Shown one piece after another: positions 32,713-41,437 of a stretch of DNA of 64,000 bases. The stretch is from Bradyrhizobium liaoningense (GTDB lineage Bacteria; Pseudomonadota; Alphaproteobacteria; Rhizobiales; Xanthobacteraceae), in the NCBI RefSeq assembly GCF_018130955.1, contig NZ_JAFCJM010000007.1:124001-188000 (forward strand), given 5' to 3'. Position 1 is the first letter of the stretch; each line of letters opens with the position of its first letter. The notes beneath the pieces were generated by a model, which had not been told where the DNA came from, did no database searches, and worked only from the letters and a program-made list of their open reading frames with translations. The translations under genes were made by a program, and so were the position numbers.

Positions 32713-33900
32713 CCTTATCCCGGTAAGCGGTCGCGCGACCGGATTGCGTCCGTGTTACCATGAGTTCTTGCCAATATCGATGCCGATCACGGCGATTGCG
32801 CAGTTGGATTGCTGAGACATGGCGGGCTCCTTGTCTTCGCTGCCCCGGGCCCAGCTTTGCACGCTGTCGGGGTCGGAGCACGGCCGGACCATCCCATTGG
32901 GGGACACGATTCCTCGCGCAAGACGTTGCTGATTGGAAGAGCAAGTTCTTTCGCGAACGCGATCGCCAAGGAAACTGGATTGATTACCACGCCGCCGGTA
33001 CTGGCAAGCTTCAATTGGTGCCCGACGCCGAGACCCGCAAGAAGCTCGAAGAGGACTACATTGCGATGGTCGAGGCTGGCTCGCTTTTTGGTGAGCCTGA
33101 GTCCTTTGACGAGCTCATGAAACGCTGCGAGAGTCTGCAGAACCGCGCTAACGGCGTGCCGCAACCGCCCGGCTGCGATCATCTTACCTAGCACGGCTGC
33201 ATTTTAGGTGCTGAGCAAGAACGGGACGGCGTCCCCGACGCATCAAGGGCAATGCTGGCAGTGCGGGGCGTATCCCCATTCTTCCGCGTCTGGATGTCCC
33301 GTCCGGCCTTGTGCACGACGGGTCCCCGCGCTGGGACGCGCCCACCCCACTCATTGGCGCGGGCCCAGTTCCGGTTGCATGCGCAACCGCTGAGGTCTGG
33401 TTCTGTCGAGCAGAGGGCAGCGCGACTACCTTGCCGCTAGTAGACAGCCAACTCGAACATCATTCCGACAAGAGTAAATTCTACAGTGATCTCAACGGGC
33501 AAAAAGGCTGCAAATTGTCGGAATGCGCTTTGAAAGAACAGCGAAAATTCGAAGACTTCCAAGCTGAAGACGAGGGTGCCATGTCCACCGAAGTGTTGGT
33601 CCGTACGGCAGAGCTGAAAGGCTCCTTTAGCAGTTGATCTGGACCTTTCGTCTCGACGACTGCGATAAGTTATTGAAATAACAGCAAATGCGAGCGCCAC
33701 AAACCCACAACGCTCGCAGGTACGGACGGCGCGGAGCTTCGTCTGCTCGCGTATCGCCCCCTAGCTTGTTGGCACCCAGGCCGTGTCCCTCGGCGGTGGG
33801 GCTTTCGGCCCAGCTTCAGTCGACAATTGGTAGACCGGCAAACGTGCCGCCGTTTAACAAGGGCGTCAGGGTCGTATTGTACGAAGATTTTGGTTGCTTG
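32713..33900. other. Remnant-rich gap between the defence block and the catabolic cluster
   Basis: About 1.19 kb without an intact gene. It contains the C-terminal gene fragment at 32935-33191 and a plus-strand frame ending at 33637 (SKFYSDLNGQKGCKLSECAL) that looks protein-like for ~60 residues but has no convincing start. Otherwise nothing is recognised. Confidence 0.5.
32935..33191 (+). pseudogene. C-terminal fragment of an unidentified protein
   Basis: The plus strand reads DVADWKSKFFRERDRQGNWI, then TRKKLEEDYIAMVEAGSLFG and ESFDELMKRCESLQNR, ending in a stop at 33191. Composition and phase look like real coding sequence for ~85 residues, but the upstream part of the frame is low-complexity Arg/Trp/Cys and clearly not protein. 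I suspect the tail of a toxin-type nucleotidyltransferase but cannot prove it. Confidence 0.5.
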
Positions 33901-34455
33901 TCAGGCGAGAGCTTGTAGGTGGCGATGTAGCGATGGGCGATGTCGTTCCGAGTCGGCCGGCGCCGACTTTACCTGGATCGGCCTGGATACATCGAGCGGC
34001 AGTGCTCGCCGGCTGGAGACGTTGCGCACCGCGAGACCAGAGCGGATGCTCGCGACGCCGGCGATCCGGGATATGCGTGCAATCAGATTTTCGAGGTCGG
34101 ATACGTCGGATACAATGGCACGCAACAGATAATCCTGATCTCCGACCATGAGATAGCAGTCCATGATTTCGGCGATGCGGCCGACTTCAGTCGCAAAGCC
34201 GTCGCGGACACTCTGCACGTGTTTTTCCAACGTCACCTGGATGAACGCCATGACGCGCAAGCCGACAATCTGCGGATCGACCACGGCGACGCGCCGATTG
34301 ATCACGCCGAGCCGCTCCAGATTCTTGACTCGGGCAAGACAAGGGGACGGGGAGAGGCTGACCCGCGAGGCCAGCTCGACATTGGTGAGACTGGCGTCAT
34401 TCTGAAGTTCTTGCAGGATCCGCAGATCGATTTTGTCGAGCGTGTCAAAGCTCAT
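33901..34455 (-). CDS. Lrp/AsnC-family transcriptional regulator
   Basis: Start at 34455 (MSFDTLDKIDLRILQELQND) is fixed by AAGGAGGT six bases upstream. The N-terminal HTH reads NVELASRVSLSPSPCLARVK, and the C-terminal RAM domain contains IAEIMDCYLMVGDQDYLLRA. The protein is 184 residues. It is divergent from the enoyl-CoA hydratase gene across a 391-base region and probably controls the first transcript of the catabolic cluster in response to a small-molecule intermediate or amino acid. The C-terminal ~25 residues are unusually basic (HRPSLHRHLQALA). Confidence 0.88.
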   Translation of the reverse strand: MSFDTLDKIDLRILQELQNDASLTNVELASRVSLSPSPCLARVKNLERLGVINRRVAVVDPQIVGLRVMAFIQVTLEKHVQSVRDGFATEVGRIAEIMDCYLMVGDQDYLLRAIVSDVSDLENLIARISRIAGVASIRSGLAVRNVSSRRALPLDVSRPIQVKSAPADSERHRPSLHRHLQALA

Positions 34456-34846
34456 CGAGACCTCCTTAGCTTTCCCCAAATACCCGCAGGGCGAGTTTTT
34501 CTGGGTAAGAGCCGCAGCTTCGGGTATTCCAGGAAGCTAAGGCGGCTCTGGAGGTCTGTATTTCGCTAAATTGTCATCTTATATCGAAAAACAGACAACT
34601 TTGAAATTCATGTCATAAGCCGCCCTTCGAACTGACCAATATCGATCCAATCGCCTGATCAGGATTGGATCAAATTGCTCAATCGGCGTGCTACGTTCTC
34701 GCCGGGTTGGGTCGAAGGACCCAGAAACGCGGTGCAGCAGAAAAGTCGGCACGGAGCGCTCCGAGCAATCGTTTCTGCCGTCGATCGGGTCAAGCCTCTC
34801 GCAATACGGTAGCTCATTCAACGCGGAGCCCGTTATTTTATCGGGC
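34456..34846. other. Divergent control region of the catabolic cluster
   Basis: About 390 bases between the Lrp gene and the first enoyl-CoA hydratase gene. It is AT-richer near 34560-34620. Lrp-type regulators usually bind several degenerate sites in such regions; I see no strict repeat. The plus-strand frame open from 34688 is not a credible N-terminal extension. Confidence 0.45.
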
Positions 34847-35602
34847 ATGATGGATGCAGACATTCTCAAGATCAGGCGTGAGCCGGACCTCGTCGTCCTC
34901 ACGATGAACCGGCCTCCCGCAAACGCCCTTAATTATGCATTGATTGCGCGATTGCTCGAAGAGATCAGGCGCCTGGAATCCGAGCGGGAACCACCCGGCA
35001 TCGTTCTGACCGGCGAGGGAGATCGCTTCTTCAGTGCTGGCGGCGATATTCGCGAAGTCACCGGGCTGCAAGTCGCCGCGCAGCGCATTCGATTTTTCCA
35101 TGCAGTGTTGTGCGCTTTCGAACGCTATCCGGGTCCCGTGGTCTGTGCTGTGCGCGGTTACGCGGTCGGCGGCGCCCTCGAATTCCTCCTGCATTCCGAT
35201 CACGTGATTGCCGACCACAAGGCCCAGATCGGCTTTCCCGAGATCAATCACGGTCTTCTGCCGGTGGCCAAAGGCATGCGCCAGGCCGCGCTGCGGCTGG
35301 GAAAGCGGGCGGCGCAGATCTTGCTCTACTCAGGAGTCCTCGTCGATGCGGCGAAAGCGATTCAGATCGGTGCCTTCGACGAAGTGGTTAACACCGACGC
35401 CGTACTGGATCGCGCGATCGATGTCTGCCGGGACTTCCGAAGCAAGGACCCAAAACTCTTTGCGGCCATCAAGCGATCGTTGAATTTGACGGGCCAGATA
35501 AGCGACGACGAGCTTGAACAGATGACGGTCAGCGACCTCAGCCAATATCTCGACAACGACCAGTCTGCAGATGCCCGCGCACGGTTCCTCGCCCGGAAAT
35601 GA
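34847..35602 (+). CDS. Enoyl-CoA hydratase/isomerase family protein
   Basis: The crotonase fold is shown by VVLTMNRPPANALN at the start, the oxyanion-hole block GDRFFSAGGDIREV (~60-72) and GPVVCAVRGYAVGGALEFLL (~94-113), where E110 is in the position of a catalytic acid. Length is 251 residues. Start at 34847 (MMDADIL); ATG at 34850 is nearly equivalent. It is seven bases ahead of the creatininase-family gene and presumably cotranscribed. It acts on an acyl-CoA intermediate of the pathway; whether as hydratase, isomerase or hydrolase is open. Confidence 0.87.
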   Translation: MMDADILKIRREPDLVVLTMNRPPANALNYALIARLLEEIRRLESEREPPGIVLTGEGDRFFSAGGDIREVTGLQVAAQRIRFFHAVLCAFERYPGPVVCAVRGYAVGGALEFLLHSDHVIADHKAQIGFPEINHGLLPVAKGMRQAALRLGKRAAQILLYSGVLVDAAKAIQIGAFDEVVNTDAVLDRAIDVCRDFRSKDPKLFAAIKRSLNLTGQISDDELEQMTVSDLSQYLDNDQSADARARFLARK

Positions 35603-35609
35603 AAGAAAA

Positions 35610-36383
35610 ATGGTCAAGAACACACCCACAGGCGCTTTGAAGCTCGAACTCATGACGTTCGAAGACGTGTCGAACGCGTTGAGTGACGGCTTCGATACTG
35701 TGCTCATCCCCTGCGGTGCGATCGAGCAGCATGGTCCCCATCTGCCGCTGTGCATGGATGCCGATCACGCCGAACATCTGGCGGTGCTGATCGCGCAAGA
35801 GCTCGGCAGGACGCTGATCGCGCCGACCATCAAGGTCGGTTGCTCCGCGCATCATCTGGCGCTGTCGGGGACGATCTCGTTGCGCAAGGAGACATTCGAA
35901 GCGGTGTGCCAGGATTATTGCACAAGCCTCGTCCTTCACGGCTTCAAGCACATCCTGCTGTTCTCCGGCCATATCGGGAATTTTCCGGTTTTGGCGGACA
36001 TGCTGCCGCGGTTGCGGCAGGCAACGAACGGCAAGGTTCGCATAGCCGCCTATACGGACTCCCAGGCCTGGATCGGATGCTGGAAGCACTGCGTGCAGGA
36101 GGCAGGCGGTGATCCGGACCATGTCGGTGGGCACGCCGATATCGCCGAGACGTCGCTGATGCTCAAGCTTCGGCCGGAGAGCGTCCGCGTCGATCGCTTC
36201 GCGCGCGGCCATCTCGGTGCGCTGACTCCCGATCAACTGGATCTAATGTGGAAGAACGGCATCGTATCCGTGTCCAAAAACGGTATCGTCGGCGATCCGC
36301 ATGGCTCGACGGTCGCAATCGGTGAACGATGCCTGCATGACGTCGCTGGCCTCCTGACGAAGTTCTTTCGCGCGGTCGATTGA
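35610..36383 (+). CDS. Creatininase-family amidohydrolase
   Basis: The metal-binding signature GAIEQHGPHLPLCMDADHAE (~29-48) is exact for the creatininase/mycofactocin-MftE fold, and FSGHIGNFPVLADMLPRL follows near 124. Family members hydrolyse cyclic or linear amides (creatinine, formamides, lactams). In a CoA-ester pathway with a flavin monooxygenase, it may open a lactam or remove an amide made by ring oxidation. Start at 35610 (MVKNTPTG) has GAAAGAAA upstream. A strong terminator follows at 36415. Confidence 0.85.
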   Translation: MVKNTPTGALKLELMTFEDVSNALSDGFDTVLIPCGAIEQHGPHLPLCMDADHAEHLAVLIAQELGRTLIAPTIKVGCSAHHLALSGTISLRKETFEAVCQDYCTSLVLHGFKHILLFSGHIGNFPVLADMLPRLRQATNGKVRIAAYTDSQAWIGCWKHCVQEAGGDPDHVGGHADIAETSLMLKLRPESVRVDRFARGHLGALTPDQLDLMWKNGIVSVSKNGIVGDPHGSTVAIGERCLHDVAGLLTKFFRAVD

Positions 36384-36414
36384 CGCGACGACGTCCTCCC
36401 GTCGGCAAGGATTC

Positions 36415-36446
36415 AGCCCCGCAACTTCCATTGCGGGGCTTTTTTC
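36415..36446 (+). terminator. Rho-independent terminator ending the first catabolic transcript
   Basis: AGCCCCGCAA / TTGCGGGGCT form a perfect 10-bp stem around CTTCCA, followed by TTTTTC. It separates the hydratase-creatininase unit from the monooxygenase-to-Liv unit, so the two need separate promoters. Confidence 0.92.
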
Positions 36447-36601
36447 TTTGCCAGGATTGCGAGAGCCGCATACGACAGCGCACGTTTGTCGCGCAGCATA
36501 AAATAGGGAAGGTCGCATCTCGCAGGGTCACCTTCGGGAGAAAATGTTGCGCGAGCTGTGACACTCTCCCTGCATCAAAAGCGACACCAAGGGAGCGCTG
36601 A

Positions 36602-37756
36602 ATGTCACTCAAGTTTGGATTGTGGTCGGAGCAGGAAACGCAAGTCGGACACAGCTATGCTCGCAGACTGCACGAACTTGTCGACGAGGCCAGGCTGGCC
36701 GAGAAGATGGGATTCGACTTCGTCGCGCTGTCGGAGCAGCATGTCGCACTCGGCGGCATCTCGAGCTCCGCACCCGAAGTCGTGTTCGGCTACCTCGCCG
36801 CCGTCACCGAGCGGATTCGCCTTCGCACCGCAGTGACTCTGATGCCCCAGCGTATCAACCACGCGCTGCGTTCCGCCGAACGGCTCGCCGTCAGCGACAT
36901 TCTGTCCCACGGGCGCATGGAGATGTATTGCGGGCGCGCCAATACGACGATCGCCATGCGCGCTTTCAACGTCGACCCCAAGGAAACCCTGCCGCAGATG
37001 GAAGAAGGCATGGCCCTGTTGCGTAAGGCGATGCGCGAGGACATCTTTACCTTCGAGGGCGAATACTACCAGGTTCCCCCGCGCATGCTGGTGCCGAAGC
37101 CGGTGCAGAAGCCCTATCCGGTCATCGGCATCGCTGCGACGAGCGAGCGCAGCCACGCCTGGGCCGGTGCCGAAGGCCTCGCTCTCATGAGCGCGACGAT
37201 CTACCAGGGCTTCGAGAATCAGCAGAAGCTGATCGATGCCTATCACAAGGCGTGGAAGCGTGACGAGACCGGTCCTCTCGATCGCCCGCGCGTCGGCGTG
37301 CCGCTGTTCTTCGGCATCGGCAAGACCGATCAGGCCGCCAAGGAGGACTACGCCGAAGCGCTGATGCACTACGCGCGCATCTCGACTGACGCCTATCCGC
37401 GTCTCGCCAAGCTCGCCGACGACTATTCCTACATGAGCGAGAGCGTGCCCGCGATGGAGCGTGCAGGCCGCGATTGGGACTATCTGCTCAATCACTCAGG
37501 TACGACGGTTTGCGGCAGCCCCGACACCGTCATCCGCCAGATCGAGAAATTCCAGGCGATGGGCATCCAGGAGGTGCTGCTGCATCTCGACTCCGTCACT
37601 CACGAGAAGATCATGGAGGGGATCGAGATGGTCGGCCGCTATGTCATCCCCCACTTCAACGACCGCAACAACGTCGTTCGCCCGACCGACGAGATCCTCG
37701 ACAGGATCAGGGCAATGCGTCCGCAAAATGAAGCGCCGGCGGCCAAGTCGGCCTGA
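36602..37756 (+). CDS. LLM-class FMN-dependent monooxygenase (luciferase-like)
   Basis: The 384-residue protein shows the luciferase-like barrel: KFGLWSEQETQVGHSYARRL at the start, RIRLRTAVTLMPQRINHALR (~77-96), ERLAVSDILSHGRMEMYCGR, and PYPVIGIAATSERSHAWAG (~170). This is the flavin-dependent oxygenase half of a two-component system; the flavin reductase gene at 40851 is the likely partner. GGGAGCG precedes the start. It opens the second transcript after the terminator at 36415. Such enzymes hydroxylate or perform Baeyer-Villiger or desulfonation reactions; the substrate is unknown. Confidence 0.9.
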   Translation: MSLKFGLWSEQETQVGHSYARRLHELVDEARLAEKMGFDFVALSEQHVALGGISSSAPEVVFGYLAAVTERIRLRTAVTLMPQRINHALRSAERLAVSDILSHGRMEMYCGRANTTIAMRAFNVDPKETLPQMEEGMALLRKAMREDIFTFEGEYYQVPPRMLVPKPVQKPYPVIGIAATSERSHAWAGAEGLALMSATIYQGFENQQKLIDAYHKAWKRDETGPLDRPRVGVPLFFGIGKTDQAAKEDYAEALMHYARISTDAYPRLAKLADDYSYMSESVPAMERAGRDWDYLLNHSGTTVCGSPDTVIRQIEKFQAMGIQEVLLHLDSVTHEKIMEGIEMVGRYVIPHFNDRNNVVRPTDEILDRIRAMRPQNEAPAAKSA

Positions 37757-37766
37757 GGAGAGAGTC

Positions 37767-38546
37767 ATGACACCCCATAGCTACACCTATCTGCTGGTTG
37801 AAAAGCGTCCCAGCGGCGTCGCCGTCGTGACGATGAACCGCCCCGAGATTCTTAACGCTGTGAACTGGGAGATGCACGACGAGCTAGAGCGCGTCTTCAT
37901 CGACCTCGATTCCGACAAAGACGTCCGCGCCATCGTTCTGACCGGCGCCGGCCGGGGCTTCTGCTCGGGCGGCGACCAGAAGACGCTCGACAAGAGCACG
38001 GTTCCGTCGGCGACCCGCGGCGGGCGTCATCTCATCCGCAACATTCTCGAGGTCGAAGCGCCGATCATTGCCGCGGTCAACGGCGCCGCCGTTGGTCTCG
38101 GCGCGACGCTCGCCCTGATGTGCGACATCGTGTTCGCGGATTCCAGCGCCCGATTCGCCGATACGCACGTGACGGCCGGCGTCGTCGCCGGTGACGGCGG
38201 TGCCGTCATGTGGCCGCTCCTGATCGGGCCGGCGCGCGCCAAGCACTATCTGATGACGGGCGATTTCATCTCCGCAGAGAAGGCCGCTGCGATCGGGCTG
38301 ATCAATGAAGTGGTGACCGGACCTGACGTCCGCGATCACGCGATCGAATATGCCGAAATGCTGGCGAGTGGCCCGCGCGACGCGATCGTCTGGACCAAGT
38401 ATTCCGTCAACAAGATCATCAAGGAATACACCCACCTGCTGCTCGATACGTCGACTGCGCTGGAAACGCTGACCTTTGCAAGTCCCGAGCGCCGCGAAGC
38501 CGTCGCGGCCTTTGCCGAAAAGCGCAAGCGCTTCGCGGAGAAATGA
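37767..38546 (+). CDS. Enoyl-CoA hydratase/isomerase family protein, second copy
   Basis: Crotonase motifs: GVAVVTMNRPEILNAVNWEM at the N terminus, LTGAGRGFCSGGDQKTLD (~59-76) and APIIAAVNGAAVGLGATLAL (~94-113). The start at 37767 has GAGGAGAG seven bases upstream. Its product is 259 residues and only distantly like the first hydratase, so the two enzymes probably act at different steps. Its stop overlaps the ligase start (ATGA). Confidence 0.88.
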   Translation: MTPHSYTYLLVEKRPSGVAVVTMNRPEILNAVNWEMHDELERVFIDLDSDKDVRAIVLTGAGRGFCSGGDQKTLDKSTVPSATRGGRHLIRNILEVEAPIIAAVNGAAVGLGATLALMCDIVFADSSARFADTHVTAGVVAGDGGAVMWPLLIGPARAKHYLMTGDFISAEKAAAIGLINEVVTGPDVRDHAIEYAEMLASGPRDAIVWTKYSVNKIIKEYTHLLLDTSTALETLTFASPERREAVAAFAEKRKRFAEK

Positions 38547-40447
38547 CGATGACCGTGCCGTCGCCAGCGTCCGGCGCCCAATATGCCAACGTGACAATCC
38601 CGAGCCTGCTGCAGGCCAGAAGCGTCGAACGGGCCGGGGAGGTCGCCTTCCGTCAGAAGCGGAACGGCCAATGGCTTTGCACCACCTGGCAGGAGTACGC
38701 CTCGCTGGTCTGCCGCATCTCAGCTGCCATGAAGGCTGTCGGGCTCAATCGCGGCGATCGGGTCGCGATCATGGGCGACGTGTCGCAGGAGTGGCTGCTG
38801 GCGGACATGGCCACGATCTGCTCCGGCGCCGTGACGGTTGGCATCTACTTTACGTCCTCGCCCGAGGAGGTCGACTATTACCTGCGGGACTCGGGGGCGC
38901 GGATCGGCTTCGTCGGCGGGGAGCCGCAGCTTCGCGCGTTTCTCGCCGGCAGCCGGGCGGGCGCGCTCAACAAGATCGTCATTATGGATCCCGGCTGGAG
39001 CGGGGCGTTGCCGGCAAGCAACGTCACGACGTTGGTAGACTTCATCGGTGCGATGACGGTCGATGCTGCCGCGGCCCTCGCTGAAGAAGCCGTCATTGCG
39101 AAAGCCTCCGACATCGCGACGATCGGCTATACTTCGGGAACGACGGGTTATCCCAAGGGCGCCATTCTCAGCCACACGGCGCTGCTTGCCGGGGCCCATA
39201 CAAACATCACGTTCTGCCCGCCGCTCGCCACGGAGCCGCAGCGCGTCGCTGTGCACCTGCCGATGTCGCACACCGTCGCGCGCGCGCAAGCCACGACGAA
39301 GCCGCTGATCACGCGGGTCGTACCGCATTTCGGTGAAACCACGGCCGAGTTCGCTGCGACGATCCGCGAAGTTAAGCCGACCTTCTACATGGCGCCGCCG
39401 CGGTTCTATCAGCGCAATGCCGCGCTAATCCTGAGCAAGGTCCAGTCCGGCTCCGCGCGGTTCCGCCAGAACTACAAGCACGCGATGCGGATCGCTAAGA
39501 CAGTGCTGGCGCATCGCCAGGCCGGCCGCGAGGCAAATCCCTTCCTCGATGGTTTGTTTGAAGTCTGCCGCGAGCAGGTGTTTCGTCCCCTTCTTGCCGA
39601 AGTCGGCTTTGATCAACTCACCTATCCCTATACTGCCTCGGCCCCCATGCCATCGGAGGTGATGACCCTGTGGCAGCTCTGGGGACTAAACCTCAAGGAG
39701 TGCTACGGCCAGACCGAGATGGTCGGCGGCAATCTCGGCCAGATGGCGGATTGGTCGAAGGCCGGTACGGTCGGCATCCCGGTCCAGGACCCGGCGTGGG
39801 AAACCCGGGTTCTCGAAGACGGCGAGATGATCGTTCGGGGCCCGGGGCTATTCACCGGCTATTGGAACAAGCCTGCCGAGACGCAGTCCGCTCTCAAGGA
39901 CGGATGGCTCTATACCGGCGATGTCGTCCAGGTTCAGCCGGATGGATCGTTCAAGCTCGTCGATCGCAAGAAGGAGATCATCAACACCTCGGGCGGCAAA
40001 TCGGTCAGCCCGACCCAGATCGAGAACGAGCTGCGCCAGAGCCCCTACATCTCCGAAGCCGCCGTGATCGGCGAGGGGAGGAAGTACCTAACGGCGTTGA
40101 TTGAGGTCGACGCTACCACCGGCATGGACTGGGCGAGGTCACGTGACGACCAGGTGAGGGAATACAAGGATCTCGCCAAGTCCGAGATCGTGATCCGCCT
40201 GATCGAAGGCGAGGTAGCGAAGGCCAACATGCGTCTTGCGCGCGTGGAGCAGATCAAGTCGTTCCGCATCCTACCCGAGGAGCTTTCACCCGACACCGGC
40301 GTCATGACGCCGACGCGCAAGAAGCGACGCAAGCCGCTGATGGAACGCTACAAGTCGCTGATCGACACGCTCTATGACGATTCCGAAGAGCAGCTCATCA
40401 AGGAGCAATTGTCGCCGGCATCGAGATCGCACGGGGTCAGCCCATGA
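38543..40447 (+). CDS. AMP-binding acyl-CoA ligase, long-chain fatty-acid type
   Basis: The AMP-binding signature YTSGTTGYPKGAILSH lies at ~196, GQTEMVGGN near 393 is motif A5, and GWLYTGDVVQVQPDGSFKLV with DRKKEIINTSGGK (~455-488) are the late motifs of the adenylating superfamily. At 634 residues and with EQIKSFRILPEELSPDTGVM near the end, it resembles the FadD15-type long-chain ligases. It activates the acid substrate to its CoA ester, placing it first in the CoA-dependent part of the pathway. Coupled by ATGA overlaps on both sides. Confidence 0.9.
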   Translation: MTMTVPSPASGAQYANVTIPSLLQARSVERAGEVAFRQKRNGQWLCTTWQEYASLVCRISAAMKAVGLNRGDRVAIMGDVSQEWLLADMATICSGAVTVGIYFTSSPEEVDYYLRDSGARIGFVGGEPQLRAFLAGSRAGALNKIVIMDPGWSGALPASNVTTLVDFIGAMTVDAAAALAEEAVIAKASDIATIGYTSGTTGYPKGAILSHTALLAGAHTNITFCPPLATEPQRVAVHLPMSHTVARAQATTKPLITRVVPHFGETTAEFAATIREVKPTFYMAPPRFYQRNAALILSKVQSGSARFRQNYKHAMRIAKTVLAHRQAGREANPFLDGLFEVCREQVFRPLLAEVGFDQLTYPYTASAPMPSEVMTLWQLWGLNLKECYGQTEMVGGNLGQMADWSKAGTVGIPVQDPAWETRVLEDGEMIVRGPGLFTGYWNKPAETQSALKDGWLYTGDVVQVQPDGSFKLVDRKKEIINTSGGKSVSPTQIENELRQSPYISEAAVIGEGRKYLTALIEVDATTGMDWARSRDDQVREYKDLAKSEIVIRLIEGEVAKANMRLARVEQIKSFRILPEELSPDTGVMTPTRKKRRKPLMERYKSLIDTLYDDSEEQLIKEQLSPASRSHGVSP

Positions 40448-40794
40448 AGATCAAGCACGCATACCTGACGGCGTCGGACCCCGAAGCCCTTGCGCAGTTC
40501 TATCGCGAGATCGGCATGCCGGTTCGCTTTGCGGATGGCGAGCGGTGGATCCAATTCGCAACGGACGGTGCCGCATTCTGCATCGCCGGCCTCGAGGAAT
40601 CGGCGGTGCAGCCCTCTTCGAATGCCGTCGTGGTTCTCGAAGTCGAGGGGCTCGAAGCCGCGCTGGCGAAAGCCGTCGATGCCGGCGGGACCAAAATCTC
40701 GGGCATCCGCGACATGGGCAGCCACGGCCGCACCGCCCAGATCCGCGATCCCCAGAACAACCTGATCCAAGTTTTCGAGCGAGCCAAAGCATGA
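40444..40794 (+). CDS. VOC/glyoxalase-fold protein
   Basis: A 116-residue single VOC domain: IKHAYLTASDPEALAQFYRE at the start and HGRTAQIRDPQNNLIQVFER at the end give the paired metal-binding beta-alpha-beta units. Too small for an extradiol dioxygenase, it fits a glyoxalase/epimerase-like or binding role, for example an acyl-CoA epimerase-type step. Its start overlaps the ligase stop by four bases. Confidence 0.85.
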   Translation: MKIKHAYLTASDPEALAQFYREIGMPVRFADGERWIQFATDGAAFCIAGLEESAVQPSSNAVVVLEVEGLEAALAKAVDAGGTKISGIRDMGSHGRTAQIRDPQNNLIQVFERAKA

Positions 40795-40850
40795 GCAGGG
40801 AGCCGTTTGTTGCTCGCCTAGAACGATCTGCCAACGCAGGAAGAGAAGCC

Positions 40851-41399
40851 ATGACTGCCGAAGCTCAATTCGATCCAAACGATCTCGTCGACAGCATCTC
40901 GTTCAAGAGGGCACTCAGAGGTGTGACCGGTGCGGTGTCGATCGTGACGTCTGGATCCTACCCCGCGCGACACGGCTTGACCGTCACCGCCGCCTGTTCG
41001 CTGTGCATCGAGCCGTCGACGGTTCTCGTCTGCGTCAACAAATCGGCAGGTGCGCACGACACGATCGTCAAGACCCGTTCGTTCGGCTGGAATGTGTTGT
41101 CGTCATCCCATGTGCCGCTGGCTCAGAAGTTCTCCGGCCAGGACGGCAGCAAGGGCGACGTTCGTTTCGCTGAGAAGGAGTGGCGTTCGCTCAGAACGGG
41201 AGCACCGATTCTGATTGATGCCCTTAGCAGCTTCGACTGTCGGGTCATCGGCGTACATCCGACCGGCACGCATACCGTGTTTGTCGGTGCGGTACTCGCC
41301 GAGATGCATCGCGAGGACCTCGAGCCCCTCGTCTACGGGCAGGGACGATTTGCCGTACCTGCAAACCTCGATCGCGCCGGACCTGAAAAGTCGGCCTGA
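40851..41399 (+). CDS. Flavin reductase, partner of the LLM monooxygenase
   Basis: The FMN-binding split-barrel motif is RGVTGAVSIVTS near the N terminus and GLTVTAACSLCIEPSTVLVC soon after, followed by FGWNVLSSSHVPLAQKFSG. These are hallmarks of HpaC/ActVB-type reductases that hand FMNH2 to an oxygenase. Start at 40851 is preferred because GGAAGAGA lies upstream; ATG at 40791, overlapping the VOC stop, is an alternative that would fit the coupling seen elsewhere in the operon. Confidence 0.88.
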   Translation: MTAEAQFDPNDLVDSISFKRALRGVTGAVSIVTSGSYPARHGLTVTAACSLCIEPSTVLVCVNKSAGAHDTIVKTRSFGWNVLSSSHVPLAQKFSGQDGSKGDVRFAEKEWRSLRTGAPILIDALSSFDCRVIGVHPTGTHTVFVGAVLAEMHREDLEPLVYGQGRFAVPANLDRAGPEKSA

Positions 41400-41437
41400 T
41401 TTACGCACGCATCAATTCTTCATGGACGGAGACTTCG

